64,000 nt of DNA from Calothrix brevissima NIES-22 (GTDB taxonomy: Bacteria; Cyanobacteriota; Cyanobacteriia; Cyanobacteriales; Nostocaceae). The translations under genes and the position numbers were made by a program. Each line of letters starts with the position of its first letter. Within the stretch, counting starts at the first letter, position 1. Positions 1 to 8,821 of the stretch are shown here, in pieces. The notes under the pieces were generated by a model that saw nothing but the letters and a program-made list of their open reading frames with translations, had not been told where the DNA came from and did no database searches. The DNA lies in the NCBI RefSeq assembly GCF_002367995.1, contig NZ_AP018207.1, positions 930,001-994,000 of the forward strand. Direction: 5' to 3'.

Positions 1-619
1 CTGTGAAAATATAGGGTAATGCAGCAGGAATTAAGATATTGGTGAAGTAATCTTTGCGGCTTAATTGCAGTACTTTGGCAACGTTGTTGTAATCTTGAGG
101 AATTTGAGTTACGCCCACAGCAGTGTTAATTAATATCGGCCAAATTGCGGTGATGAAAATTACGAATAAAGCTGCTGGTTCGTTTTGGCGTAAAGCTGCT
201 AAGGAAATGGGAACCCAAGCTAGAGGTGGTACAGTCCGTAATAATTGGAAGATGGGGTCTAATGCTTTAGACATTGTTTTATTTACCCCAATCAAAATAC
301 CCAATGCAATACCAACAATTGCTGATAGGGTATAGCTAATTGCTACCCGTTGGAGACTTGCCCAAATCTGCCAAAAAAGACCTTTATCTGTACCACCTTT
401 GTCATAAAAGGGATACAAAATCAATATCCAAGTGTCTGTAATTACTTGAATTGGCCCTGGTAATGTAGCGCCTGGAGTTAAAGCAAATAGTTGCCACACA
501 GCCAGGAATATCAGAATTGCGATCGCAGGTGGTACAAAATCGGGAAATTGTTTTTGCAGCCGGGATATAAAACTATTATCAAACTTAGGGTTTGCTGGGC
601 GTTTTTGAGCAATTGTCAT
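1..619 (-). CDS. cmpB: Bicarbonate ABC transporter permease CmpB (partial, 3' end outside window)
   Basis: Inner-membrane permease of the CmpABCD/NrtABCD family. It starts with ATG at 619-617 after a GAGGAG-like ribosome site and runs off the left edge, so about 206 residues are visible. The protein begins MTIAQKRPANPKF, has a first membrane segment near residues 30-50, and continues with the permease core (motifs SLQRVAISYTLSAIVG, LDPIFQLLRTVPPLAWVPI). It lies 158 bases downstream of the substrate-binding gene in the same direction, so both belong to one operon. NrtB and CmpB permeases cannot be separated from this fragment alone. The cmpB name follows from the adjacent CmpA-like binding protein. 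Confidence 0.85.
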   Translation of the reverse strand, partial: MTIAQKRPANPKFDNSFISRLQKQFPDFVPPAIAILIFLAVWQLFALTPGATLPGPIQVITDTWILILYPFYDKGGTDKGLFWQIWASLQRVAISYTLSAIVGIALGILIGVNKTMSKALDPIFQLLRTVPPLAWVPISLAALRQNEPAALFVIFITAIWPILINTAVGVTQIPQDYNNVAKVLQLSRKDYFTNILIPAALPYIFT

Positions 620-777
620 AAACTCTGATCTCCTCAGATTATTGGTACTTGGTCTTGGTAGCTGGTATATGGTATTTGGTCTTTGCTATTGATTATTTGT
701 CATCTGTCATTGGTCATTTGGCATTAGTGATGGGAATAAATAACTTTAGCCAATGACCTTTGACTATTGACTTTTGA

Positions 778-2157
778 CTAAACACTGACCTTTTTAATCT
801 TCAGACTCTTGAGGTATTCTTCTGGGTTTTCGGGGTCAAATTTAGTGCCATCGAAAAACTCTTCTACGCCACGAGATGTATTTGTGGGAATATCAGCCGC
901 CGCAATGCCTAATTCTTTCGCAGCTTCTTTCCAAATATCTTCCCGGTTAACTTTATTAATTAACTCTTTGGCTTTAGCCGCATTATTGGCGATGTAATCT
1001 TTGGGTAAGAATCCCCAGCGCACGTTTTCTGTAATGAACCATAAATCGTGGCTCTTGTAGGGATAAGAAACGTTACCTTTTTCATCTTTCCAGTAGTAAG
1101 CTGCCATTGATTTATCATCAATTTTGCGACCATCACCCATATCATATTTACCTTGATAGGGATCTGAGAGAATGTCTGCTGAGGGAAGGTTAAAGTAATT
1201 ACGTCCGGCGAGAATTTGCGCAGCTTCTTTGCGGTTATCAAAGTTATCTAACCACTGTTGCGCTTCCATGATGCCTTTGAGTATGGCTTTGGTGGCTTTA
1301 GGATGTTTGTCAACCCAATCAGCTCTCATCGCCACATATTCTTCAGGATGATTCTTCCAAATCTCTGCGGTTAATGCGGCCACATAACCGATTTTGTCTG
1401 TGACAATGCGGTAAGGCCAAGGGTCACCAGTACTGAAAGCATCCATTGTGCCGGTCTTCATGTTAGCTACGGTTTGCGCCGCAGGTACGGTGAGCAATTT
1501 CACATCTGCATCTGGATCTATCCCACCAGCTGCTAACCAGTAGCGAATCCACAAATCTTGGTTAACGTGGGGGAAGGTGAAGGCGGCGGTGAAGGGAGTA
1601 GAAGATTTAAGTTCTGCAAATAAGGACTTAGCACTAGCTAACTGTAAACTAATACCTTTACCTTGGTGCTTGTTTGCGATCGCAATTCCATTCCCATGTG
1701 TAATTAATTGACACAATATATACATGGGAATTTTTTGATTACCCTTGGTAATTAAACCTTCTGTAATTAAATGAGGCATTGGCATTTGCCATTGGCCGCC
1801 ATCAATCCCACCACCAGCAGAACCAATTTCTAAGTTATCCCGTGCTGCACCCCAAGAGGCTTGTTTGGCAAGTTCTACATTGATACCGTGCTTCGTAAAT
1901 AAGCCTTTTTCTTTGGCAATAATTAGTGGTGCTGCTTCCACAATGGGGATATATCCCAACTTAACTGTCGCGATTTCTGGCTTTTGTTCTGCGCTAACAT
2001 TGGCTACTGGCTGCGCCGATGTTTGTGTTGTGCCACCGCTACTGCCAGTAGTTTCCGGCGGATTGCCTAAACAGCCTTTGAGGAATACCGCACCCGCAGA
2101 AACTCCTGCTGTTAAGATAAATTTGCGGCGAGAAAATTGATTAAAAAATTCTGTCAT
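778..2157 (-). CDS. cmpA: Bicarbonate-binding lipoprotein of the BCT1 ABC transporter (CmpA)
   Basis: Periplasmic solute-binding lipoprotein of the high-affinity bicarbonate transporter induced at low CO2. The 459-residue protein has a twin-arginine-like start (SRRKF, residues 9-13) and a lipobox LKGC with the lipidated Cys29. NrtA (nitrate) and CmpA (bicarbonate) are close paralogues. Here the pocket segments read [29 protein letters not shown] and [11 protein letters not shown]. As I recall the families, these are CmpA-like; NrtA has GGIDGAHILTPMP, FPGGTHDLWIRYW and CVGEPWNAQLV at the same places. No nirA gene sits upstream, in line with a cmp rather than a nrt operon. The family comparison is from memory, not a search. 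Confidence 0.85.
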   Translation of the reverse strand: MTEFFNQFSRRKFILTAGVSAGAVFLKGCLGNPPETTGSSGGTTQTSAQPVANVSAEQKPEIATVKLGYIPIVEAAPLIIAKEKGLFTKHGINVELAKQASWGAARDNLEIGSAGGGIDGGQWQMPMPHLITEGLITKGNQKIPMYILCQLITHGNGIAIANKHQGKGISLQLASAKSLFAELKSSTPFTAAFTFPHVNQDLWIRYWLAAGGIDPDADVKLLTVPAAQTVANMKTGTMDAFSTGDPWPYRIVTDKIGYVAALTAEIWKNHPEEYVAMRADWVDKHPKATKAILKGIMEAQQWLDNFDNRKEAAQILAGRNYFNLPSADILSDPYQGKYDMGDGRKIDDKSMAAYYWKDEKGNVSYPYKSHDLWFITENVRWGFLPKDYIANNAAKAKELINKVNREDIWKEAAKELGIAAADIPTNTSRGVEEFFDGTKFDPENPEEYLKSLKIKKVSV

Positions 2158-2848
2158 GGTGTCTCCTTAAAAGTGCAATTTAAGTTTTTATTTATGACAA
2201 TTAAGACAAGAAAAATACTATTTCTTGACGACTTAATTGTTAATTTGGACTATTTTAGCTACACAGATTTTCGTCATTCCTAACAGGAATGGCGATAGCA
2301 AGGGCTGTGATTATCAAAAAAGTTTAGGGAATGGATAGATTAGACTCTGGCCAACGGGGGATGTATCTCTTAACTTGTTAAAAATAGTTTACAGGTATTA
2401 CGGTAGAAATGGTTAACTTTGCATCTATGAATATTAAATAAATATTAGATTGGTTATATAAGTAAAATTTTATCAGTCAGCCGAAAAATCGCTGAAAAGT
2501 TCTAATATATAAGCTTTTCTCTATAGATTTCATTATTGAAAAATGGTGAATGCATATTTTTAAGTGGTTTTTCTGCTATTTATCATCATTTTTTCCACAA
2601 ATTATTAATAGTAACCATTGTGTGAATCTATAGTGAGTCATGTGATTCATTAACTTATGTAAAGTCTCAAGGCCAGGAATAATTATTACCGCTAGCTTGA
2701 AAATAGGGGTTAGAGTTTAGGGGCTATTGGCTAGAGATTTTCATGTTTGGTAATACTAATCCGCGTGCTGATATGTGATGAAGATTTTCGTAGGGGCGGG
2801 GAAACACCGCCCTTGTAGGGGTTTGTGATTTGCGTTGCTTTACTGGTT
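2158..2848. other. Intergenic leader upstream of cmpA, no gene seen
   Basis: This AT-rich stretch of about 690 bases has no convincing coding frame. It should hold the cmp promoter. Two TTA-N7-TAA sequences, the loose CmpR (LysR-type) recognition pattern, lie at 2192-2204 and 2650-2662, but such matches are expected by chance in DNA this AT-rich. An imperfect NtcA-like GTA-N8-TAA is at 2403-2416. A GC-rich dispersed element with GGGGCGGGG and CCGCCC lies near 2790-2825. Confidence 0.4.
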
Positions 2849-3214
2849 TTAACCCGCCAGTGTTGGTGAGGTTTGCTGTTCTACCCGTAAACCAAAGTAA
2901 GTTAGCACCAGCTCGGTAGTACCATTATTCACTACCTCGTGAACTTCCCCTGGTTCTACAGCTACACAGCTACCGGGAACTAAAGCATATTCTTTGCCGT
3001 CAACGTAAATAGCACCTGCACCAGCTTCCACAAAGAACACTTCAGACATATCTTGATGGGCGTGGGCGGGGGCGCTTTGTCCGGGAGTAAAACGCGCTTG
3101 AGAAAAGTTTGTCAGATGGGGTAAGTCCCCCAGCTTTAGCATGACTTTTTTCTTGATTTGGGGGTTATGAGATACGGGTTGTTCGGGTAATTCATTCAGG
3201 GAAGTGGTAATCAT
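2849..3214 (-). CDS. Small single-domain cupin protein
   Basis: A 121-residue protein built almost entirely of one cupin barrel. Cupin motif 1 is visible around residues 47-66 (PAHAHQDMSEVFFVEAG, giving the H-x-H and Glu metal ligands). Motif 2 is around residues 83-98 (PGSCVAVEPGEVHEVVN, giving the last His). It probably binds one metal ion; the substrate cannot be told from sequence. It begins six bases after the stop of the upstream PlsY/PEP-synthase-like fusion gene, so the two are almost surely co-transcribed. That suggests a role in the same pathway, but the pathway is unknown. Confidence 0.8.
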   Translation of the reverse strand: MITTSLNELPEQPVSHNPQIKKKVMLKLGDLPHLTNFSQARFTPGQSAPAHAHQDMSEVFFVEAGAGAIYVDGKEYALVPGSCVAVEPGEVHEVVNNGTTELVLTYFGLRVEQQTSPTLAG

Positions 3215-3220
3215 TCGAGT

Positions 3221-6115
3221 CTATTCAGGTCTCAAATCGTTGGATAATTCCACAATACCCCTAGAGCCATCTATCCGTACTCGCTGCCCATCTTGGAGTA
3301 ACCAGGTAGCGCCGCGTACATCCATAATTGCGGGAATTCCGTATTCACGCGCGACGATCGCACCGTGAGAAAGTCTACCACCAGCTTCAGCAATTAAGCC
3401 GCCAGCCCTTACCAATATTGGTGCCCAGGCGGAGTCTGTGTAAGGTACTACAAGAATTGTCTCTCTATCTATTGTTGGCAGGTTTTGTAAATTACGTAAC
3501 ACCTTCACCTTCCCTTCAGCTTGTCCGTGACTGGCGGGAATTCCTTGTAAAACTTGATCGGAGTACAAGGCTGAGGGAGCTAGGGGATGGGGTGGTGTAT
3601 GACCGTAAACTAAAAGAGGGATTTGGGTAATTTGGCTATCTTGGGCAAATTGCGATCGCCTTTTTTCCAATAATTTATGTAATTGGTTGCTCAATTCTAA
3701 ATCTGTCGCTGTCACTAAATTACCAATTTCTTCCAATTCCAAGAAAAAGATATCGCCAGCTTCCCTAACTAAGCCAGATTTTAACCAAATCTCCTCTAAA
3801 GCGATAAAACTCCAGCGTAATTCTGCTAACAGACGCGAATAAACCTCAGTTACTCTACCTTTTAAATCCACACGCCGTTGGACATTGCCTCGTTTGCGTT
3901 TCCCAGAAAAAACTTGATTAATCGGATCTACACCATCTATCGCCGCATCACTTCCCTGCATTAATTGTACAAACAGCTGTTTGACATATTCGGGGTTTTC
4001 TTTCCAAGTAGTAACGGAGATGTCTGTACCTACTTCGCTTAAATAGCCGTAGTCTTGCAGCAGTTCGTTAAAATCGTAAATAATATTTTGTCCTTCGGGG
4101 GTTGCTTCTAACTGCTCAAAGACTTTCTCTGGCTCAAATTCGGGTAATACCTGTTTGGCATTTTGGGCTAAAGCACTGAGCGATCGCAATACGGCTACCT
4201 CTGGTGCCACACTATTATCAATTTCTCCATCTTTCACACGATAAATTTTTTGCCTAATTGCCGCGCTGATGGGAGCGAAAATACTATAGTAAGTGGCAAG
4301 ACGCAGCACTTCTAAAATCATGTCTACTCGCGCCAATAAATCGGCTGGCTCTAGCGCTTCAATAGATTCATGGGCTAATTGAGATAATACTGGAACAAAC
4401 TTCTCCCGGTAATCTCGCTTAAAATCGGTTTCTAAATCCATTTCTCGCCGCACTAACCGCAGCAATCCCGGTATATTTCGCAAAGTCGAAATTATAGGCG
4501 GTTTACTTAAGCTATCGCCTCTGGTTAAAAATTCTAAACTTTCTGGCGGTAATCCCATCCGCAAAAATATCTGTCCCAGGAGGGATGCGTTAAAATATGC
4601 TCTGGAGTAATGGAGAGTGGCAGTTTCGGCAAAATCTAATCCTAAAACGCGATCGCCTAAACCTAAGGTAAATATTTCCCCCCACATCCCACAAGTTAAA
4701 GGACGGTTCACCGACCAAGTTAAGGGATGAATCACCCCAGGGATAACTTCGGCGGCAATTTTTCTTGTCCAGATGGGTAATAAAGTGGTGATGGGTCTAG
4801 CTTGTAATACCCACAAAGTTTGACCGTCGTAACTCCACTCAATATCTTGGGGGATACCGTGGTAACGTTTTTCTAAACGTCGAGCTAATAATGCGACTTG
4901 TTTAATTAAAGCTTGTGGTACTCTTCCCGAACCTTCTAATTGTACGGAAGAGAAATTTTCTGTCTCCACCACAAAAGCCCGATATTGTTCTGGGGTAACT
5001 CTACCAGAGACAACTTGACTGGCGCTACCAGGTAAAGCTTCAATGACAATGGCATCGCCTTGCTGAGTGATGGGATCGCGACTGAAAGCTACACCAGAAT
5101 AAACACTTTGGACTTGTTGCTGAATCAGCACCGCCATTGCTTGATCGGGTAAACCGCGATCGCGTCTATATTGTACCGCCGTAGGATGATCGTAGGAAGC
5201 TCGAACTTGAGCGATCGCTTCTGCTAATTTCTGTTCGCTGGTAACATTCAACACCGTTTCATACTGTCCAGCTGCTGAAGCTTGTTCCGAATCTTCCCCA
5301 ATGGCTGAAGAACGCACTACTAAAGGCGATAATTCCGATGGCTGGAAAAAGTCAATTACTCCTGTGGGATCGTCTTCGGGTGCGAGTACCCATCCCTTAG
5401 GAACTGGGTAACCCCAACGCTTGAGTTGGGATAGCGCTGCTGCTTTATGCCCAACTTTTGTCTCATCTAACTCATCTTTGAGAGACATCAGCTGAGTTTC
5501 ACCGCCCAATAATTCCAGCATCGCTTTCGATTCTGGTTTTGCACCTTGGGCTGGAAGTTTAAGATCGTCAGGAATTTTGAGATAAATCCAAGCTAATAAG
5601 CCAGCTAAACTAGCCGCAGCGATAAACCGGGGAAAATCTTCAATATGCAGTATTAAGACAAATATGGGAAATAATAACAAAACACCAAATTTGACGATTT
5701 TTTTCGATTGTAAAATCGTCAAACTAATAGCGGCTAAAAAACCTGTAAACCCTGCCACTAGTGGATCGTGTACCAAAAATCCCCAGACGACGTTTGTTGT
5801 ACCGGCTCCTTTGCCTAGAGAATATCTACCAATTACCAAAGCTATAAGGGCGATGATTTCCCAAGTCGATCCCTCACTAAAAAAAGCCCGGGCGATGAGA
5901 ACAGCAGCAATCCCTTTAAATGCTTCTGATAATACGGCAAGAATTCCTACCAGTTTGCCACCGTGGTAAAAAGCAGCTGACACACTGATATTCCCCGTAC
6001 CGAGTCTTGCTAATTTCCTCCCTGTCAGGGTGTAGGTAATCCAGGAAATTAGCGGTAACGCACCCAGTAAGGGGCAGACAATTAAAATTGTTAAGGCACC
6101 CCAAAGTTCAGACAT
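3221..6115 (-). CDS. PlsY-like membrane domain fused to PEP-synthase-like phosphotransferase
   Basis: A 964-residue fusion. Residues 1-180 are membrane-spanning and resemble glycerol-3-phosphate acyltransferase PlsY: GTGNISVS at 39-46, a conserved EAFKG at 64-68, and a glycine-rich GKGAGTTN at 101-108. Residues from about 205 form the PEP-synthase/PPDK ATP-grasp domain (GHKAAALSQL; VVRSSAIGEDS; DIEWSYDG). The C-terminal swivelling domain carries the phosphoryl-carrier His917 in GGRLSHGAIVARE. The PEP/pyruvate-binding barrel of true PEP synthase is absent, so the layout is closer to rifampin-phosphotransferase-like enzymes. The product may couple phosphotransfer to a membrane lipid precursor; that is inference. 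The two halves are individually recognisable, but the joint function is unknown. The downstream cupin gene shares the operon. Confidence 0.8.
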   Translation of the reverse strand: MSELWGALTILIVCPLLGALPLISWITYTLTGRKLARLGTGNISVSAAFYHGGKLVGILAVLSEAFKGIAAVLIARAFFSEGSTWEIIALIALVIGRYSLGKGAGTTNVVWGFLVHDPLVAGFTGFLAAISLTILQSKKIVKFGVLLLFPIFVLILHIEDFPRFIAAASLAGLLAWIYLKIPDDLKLPAQGAKPESKAMLELLGGETQLMSLKDELDETKVGHKAAALSQLKRWGYPVPKGWVLAPEDDPTGVIDFFQPSELSPLVVRSSAIGEDSEQASAAGQYETVLNVTSEQKLAEAIAQVRASYDHPTAVQYRRDRGLPDQAMAVLIQQQVQSVYSGVAFSRDPITQQGDAIVIEALPGSASQVVSGRVTPEQYRAFVVETENFSSVQLEGSGRVPQALIKQVALLARRLEKRYHGIPQDIEWSYDGQTLWVLQARPITTLLPIWTRKIAAEVIPGVIHPLTWSVNRPLTCGMWGEIFTLGLGDRVLGLDFAETATLHYSRAYFNASLLGQIFLRMGLPPESLEFLTRGDSLSKPPIISTLRNIPGLLRLVRREMDLETDFKRDYREKFVPVLSQLAHESIEALEPADLLARVDMILEVLRLATYYSIFAPISAAIRQKIYRVKDGEIDNSVAPEVAVLRSLSALAQNAKQVLPEFEPEKVFEQLEATPEGQNIIYDFNELLQDYGYLSEVGTDISVTTWKENPEYVKQLFVQLMQGSDAAIDGVDPINQVFSGKRKRGNVQRRVDLKGRVTEVYSRLLAELRWSFIALEEIWLKSGLVREAGDIFFLELEEIGNLVTATDLELSNQLHKLLEKRRSQFAQDSQITQIPLLVYGHTPPHPLAPSALYSDQVLQGIPASHGQAEGKVKVLRNLQNLPTIDRETILVVPYTDSAWAPILVRAGGLIAEAGGRLSHGAIVAREYGIPAIMDVRGATWLLQDGQRVRIDGSRGIVELSNDLRPE

Positions 6116-6306
6116 CTTGGATTTTTGATTTTAGATTTATTTTGCACTTGGCATTTTGCATCTCAAATCTCAAATCTAAAATCTTACGGAAATTTTATTG
6201 ATGCTTTCAAGGGCGCTTTGAAGAGTTAGGCAGGGTACACTTAGCTGAGGCAGAAGCCATCTTTGCCAGTGACCTGCCAACTGACCAAATACTAAGCAGC
6301 TAACTC

Positions 6307-6447
6307 TTAGTTTAGCGCATAAGCCGCTTGTAGTGCCCAAATAATTAGACCAGCGATTGAACCCAATAGCAGCACAGTAGAGATAGTAACTACTTTTGGA
6401 GAATCAGCTCCATCAAATTTCATGATGCCACGATTTAAGTCGGACAT
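6307..6447 (-). CDS. Small single-span membrane protein, 46 residues, function unknown
   Basis: A short gene with a strong ribosome-binding site (AGGAGG at 6464-6459, 11 bases before the ATG). The product begins MSDLNRGIMKFDGADSPK and then has one hydrophobic helix of about 25 residues ending LNLLG-like (VVTISTVLLLGSIAGLIIWA), finishing AAYALN. The soluble N-terminus followed by a single transmembrane helix is typical of small photosystem or thylakoid accessory peptides in cyanobacteria. I cannot assign it to a named subunit with certainty. It stands alone, with its own roughly 400-base upstream region. Confidence 0.75.
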   Translation of the reverse strand: MSDLNRGIMKFDGADSPKVVTISTVLLLGSIAGLIIWALQAAYALN

Positions 6448-6848
6448 AGCTTTGTAAGCCTCCTTTGTTACAGTGCTAATTTGTCCGTCTTGATTGTAGT
6501 CTTTCTGTTTAACGATATTATTAAAATGTCATGATTATTTTGTTTAAGCTTTGCAACGAAAAGCGCCACAAATTTATTCATATCTTTAAAGATAAAAGTA
6601 GTATTCTATACTAGATGGTCATTAGTCATTGGTCATTGGTCATTGGTAAAACAACAGATGACATCTGGCTATTTAGTAATATAAGTGATTTAGAATACTA
6701 TTCTTTAATTAGTTATACATAGCTGGATTGAGGCAAGAAAGACAATAAATTATGAGAAATCTGCCTCAAGGCTGAAATATAAATAGTATAATTTAATACT
6801 TTAGTGCAAAAAATTAATTTTTTTTAATTAATGGGATGGTAATTTTGG
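6448..6848. other. Divergent intergenic region
   Basis: This AT-rich region separates the small membrane protein gene from the SGNH hydrolase gene and should hold both promoters. Apart from the heptamer repeat at 6618-6646, no coding frame or RNA gene is evident. Confidence 0.5.
6618..6646. repeat. Short tandem heptamer repeat (CATTGGT type)
   Basis: Four near-identical units of the 7-mer GTCATTG / GTCATTA follow each other. This is the STRR type scattered through Nostocales genomes. Related copies are at about 700-775 and 60247-60302. Confidence 0.7.
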
Positions 6849-7811
6849 GTGAAATTAGCCTTAGCGATCGCGTTGGCAGTAATTATCGGCTTACTGGTAG
6901 CAATTGAGGTGGGATTGCGATCGCTGTTTGGTTTTGGTAATCCCCTAATTTACATTAGCGATCCGCAGATAGGTTATTTGTTAGCGCCAAACCAAAAAAC
7001 TCGTCGATTTGGTAATCGCATTGAAATTAATGAATATTCTATGCGTAGCGAGCAGATTACCAAAACACCTGCACCTGATACAGTTCGGGTGTTAATTTTA
7101 GGCGACTCCATCGCTAACGGTGGTTGGTGGACAGATCAAGATAATACAATTTCGCAATTGCTGAGAGGCGCTTTAACCTCAGCCACTCTGGATAAATACC
7201 AGCAAATTGAAGTATTAAATGCATCAGCTAACTCTTGGGGGCCAAGGAATGAATTAGCCTATCTGCAAAGATTTGGTAGTTTTCAATCTCAGGCGGTAGT
7301 GTTATTAATTAATACCGATGATTTATTTGCTATCACTCCTACATCCTTACCAGTGGGACGCGATCGCAATTACCCAGATCGCAAACCACCTCTAGCAATG
7401 ATAGAACTTTGGCAGCGTTATTTAATTAAAGACAAGCCACATCCTGAACTTCAAGCCATACAAAAAGAATCAGGCGATCGCGTGGGAATAAATTTAGCAG
7501 CAATTGGTAAAATCCAGGCGCTAACCCAACAAAGCAACAGCCAATTTCTGTTAGTAATGACTCCCCTATTGCGCGAAATTGGCGAACCGGGTTCCCGCGA
7601 TTATGAAATTAAGGCGCGTCAAAGGCTCAAGGAATTTACCCAAGCACAACAGATTAATTATATAGATGTATTGCCTATATTTAACAATACCCCAAACGTC
7701 AAAGCCTTGTATCAAGACCACATTCACCTGAACTTAGCAGGTAATCGAGTAGTTAGCCAAATTATCGCGCGATCGCTTTTAGGAATGATTGCAAAAGTGC
7801 GATCGGATTAA
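6849..7811 (+). CDS. Membrane-anchored SGNH/GDSL hydrolase-family protein
   Basis: A 320-residue protein starting with GTG; the nearest upstream ATG frame closes at once. An N-terminal signal anchor (residues 2-22, LALAIALAVIIGLLVAIEV) is followed by an SGNH fold. Block I is ILGDSIANGG (catalytic Ser at about residue 87) and block V is DHIHLNLAGN near the C-terminus (catalytic Asp and His). Such proteins act outside the membrane as esterases or acetyl-transfer partners on polysaccharides or lipids. The substrate here is unknown. It stands alone, convergent with the next gene. Confidence 0.75.
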   Translation: MKLALAIALAVIIGLLVAIEVGLRSLFGFGNPLIYISDPQIGYLLAPNQKTRRFGNRIEINEYSMRSEQITKTPAPDTVRVLILGDSIANGGWWTDQDNTISQLLRGALTSATLDKYQQIEVLNASANSWGPRNELAYLQRFGSFQSQAVVLLINTDDLFAITPTSLPVGRDRNYPDRKPPLAMIELWQRYLIKDKPHPELQAIQKESGDRVGINLAAIGKIQALTQQSNSQFLLVMTPLLREIGEPGSRDYEIKARQRLKEFTQAQQINYIDVLPIFNNTPNVKALYQDHIHLNLAGNRVVSQIIARSLLGMIAKVRSD

Positions 7812-7891
7812 CCTTTACAGATGCATATAAATATCGGATATGATTTCAAATATTCATATAATTTGTGTTTCAATTATATGTATTAAAAAGT

Positions 7892-7916
7892 AAGGGCACA
7901 ACATCTGTTGTACCCT
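7892..7916. terminator. Bidirectional stem-loop between convergent genes
   Basis: AGGGCACAAC and GTTGTACCCT form a stem with one mismatch around a four-base loop. A-rich and T-rich flanks allow use from either side, for the SGNH hydrolase gene and the convergent secreted-protein gene. Confidence 0.55.
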
Positions 7917-7957
7917 AAAATAATATCTACTTCATGAGTAATTATTTTGAAAGTTTC

Positions 7958-8314
7958 TTAATAAACTAATGGCTTTGCACCCTGCATATTTCTTAAAGAA
8001 TTGATACAAGCAGGACAATCACAGCCAAATAAAGCGATCGCCATATCACTTTCTTGATCGTTAAACTCTAACATGGGTACGCCATCTGCTGATACTGCTT
8101 CAGTTTCTGGCTGATATCTAGGAAGTTCTGCTAAAACAGAAGCTCTAGCGCAGACTAAACCTACTTTATGTTTATTGCGGATACATGTAAGACGATCTTG
8201 TGTATTTGTTGGTTGCGGTTCGATAGCTTGAGCTTGATTGATCGCGATTCCTGTAGACAGAATAGAGCTAATCACTACAGGAGTTGAAAGTAAGTGAAGC
8301 AAGAACTTGTTCAT
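7958..8314 (-). CDS. Small secreted protein of unknown function
   Basis: About 118 residues. I chose the internal ATG at 8314 because it follows a GGAA-type ribosome site and gives a normal signal peptide (MNKFLLHLLSTPVV, cleavage after QAQA). A TTG start eight codons upstream is possible. The mature part has four cysteines, including a CDCPAC motif near the C-terminus followed by INSLRNMQG. The CxCxxC cluster could bind a metal or form disulfides. No family was recognised. Confidence 0.65.
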   Translation of the reverse strand: MNKFLLHLLSTPVVISSILSTGIAINQAQAIEPQPTNTQDRLTCIRNKHKVGLVCARASVLAELPRYQPETEAVSADGVPMLEFNDQESDMAIALFGCDCPACINSLRNMQGAKPLVY

Positions 8315-8384
8315 TAGATTTCCAGGTGAAAATTTCAACTACTTAAATGAGCCGATTTCATCTTACAGTACAAACTAATATGCA

Positions 8385-8672
8385 TCAGGAATGTAAGTTT
8401 TTTAACGCTGTTAACTCTTTTTCAGCCTGAAGCCAATGTTCTACAGATTTTCCTTCTGGATAGCCTGTTTTCTCCCAGATTGTATAAGCTTGCAAACGAA
8501 TTTTATCTTCATCTGGGCGGTTAGGGATAAAAAACTCACAAGAATTAGTCGTCAATTTATATGGTGCTGTTCCAAAAAAATCTTGACGACCTAAAATTTC
8601 GGACGTAAAACGGTAACACTCTTGTTTGATTGGACAATTTTGTCCGGGACACATAGTAATGTCGTCAGGCAT
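8385..8672 (-). CDS. Small Cys-rich cytosolic protein, DUF2934-like C-terminus
   Basis: A 95-residue protein. The N-terminal third holds four cysteines (CPGQNCPIKQEC, then NSC), which could bind a metal. The C-terminal third (IRLQAYTIWEKTGYPEG, then HWLQAEKEL) resembles the DUF2934 helix-hairpin seen in many bacterial small proteins. No signal peptide or membrane span. Function unknown. It stands between the secreted-protein gene and cbiG-cobJ with clear gaps on both sides. Confidence 0.65.
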   Translation of the reverse strand: MPDDITMCPGQNCPIKQECYRFTSEILGRQDFFGTAPYKLTTNSCEFFIPNRPDEDKIRLQAYTIWEKTGYPEGKSVEHWLQAEKELTALKNLHS

Positions 8673-8715
8673 GGAGTAAACTTAGGGCAGTTTTGGGTCA
8701 AATTGGGGTTGGAAG

Positions 8716-8765
8716 TTTTAACGCAAAGGGGCGCAAAGGTAAACGCAAAGGTACGCGGAGGATTT
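8716..8765. repeat. Dispersed AACGCAAAGG repeat
   Basis: Three imperfect copies of ACGCAAAGG(T/G)(A/G)CGC lie together. The same motif recurs inverted at about 11780-11826 and 44970-45005. This is an intergenic repeat family common in cyanobacteria. Confidence 0.5.
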
Positions 8766-8821
8766 GCTAGGTATTAATGACATGTTGTATTTAAGTCTAT
8801 TTTGTTTTTAATATTGCGATT

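Noticed and set aside
2403-2416. NtcA-like site GTA-N8-TAA upstream of the cmp operon
   Set aside because: One base off the palindromic consensus, no well-placed -10 element, and the operon looks like cmp rather than nrt.
2192-2662. Two TTA-N7-TAA CmpR-like sites
   Set aside because: About two such matches are expected by chance in an AT-rich 700-base region, and their positions do not fit a single promoter.
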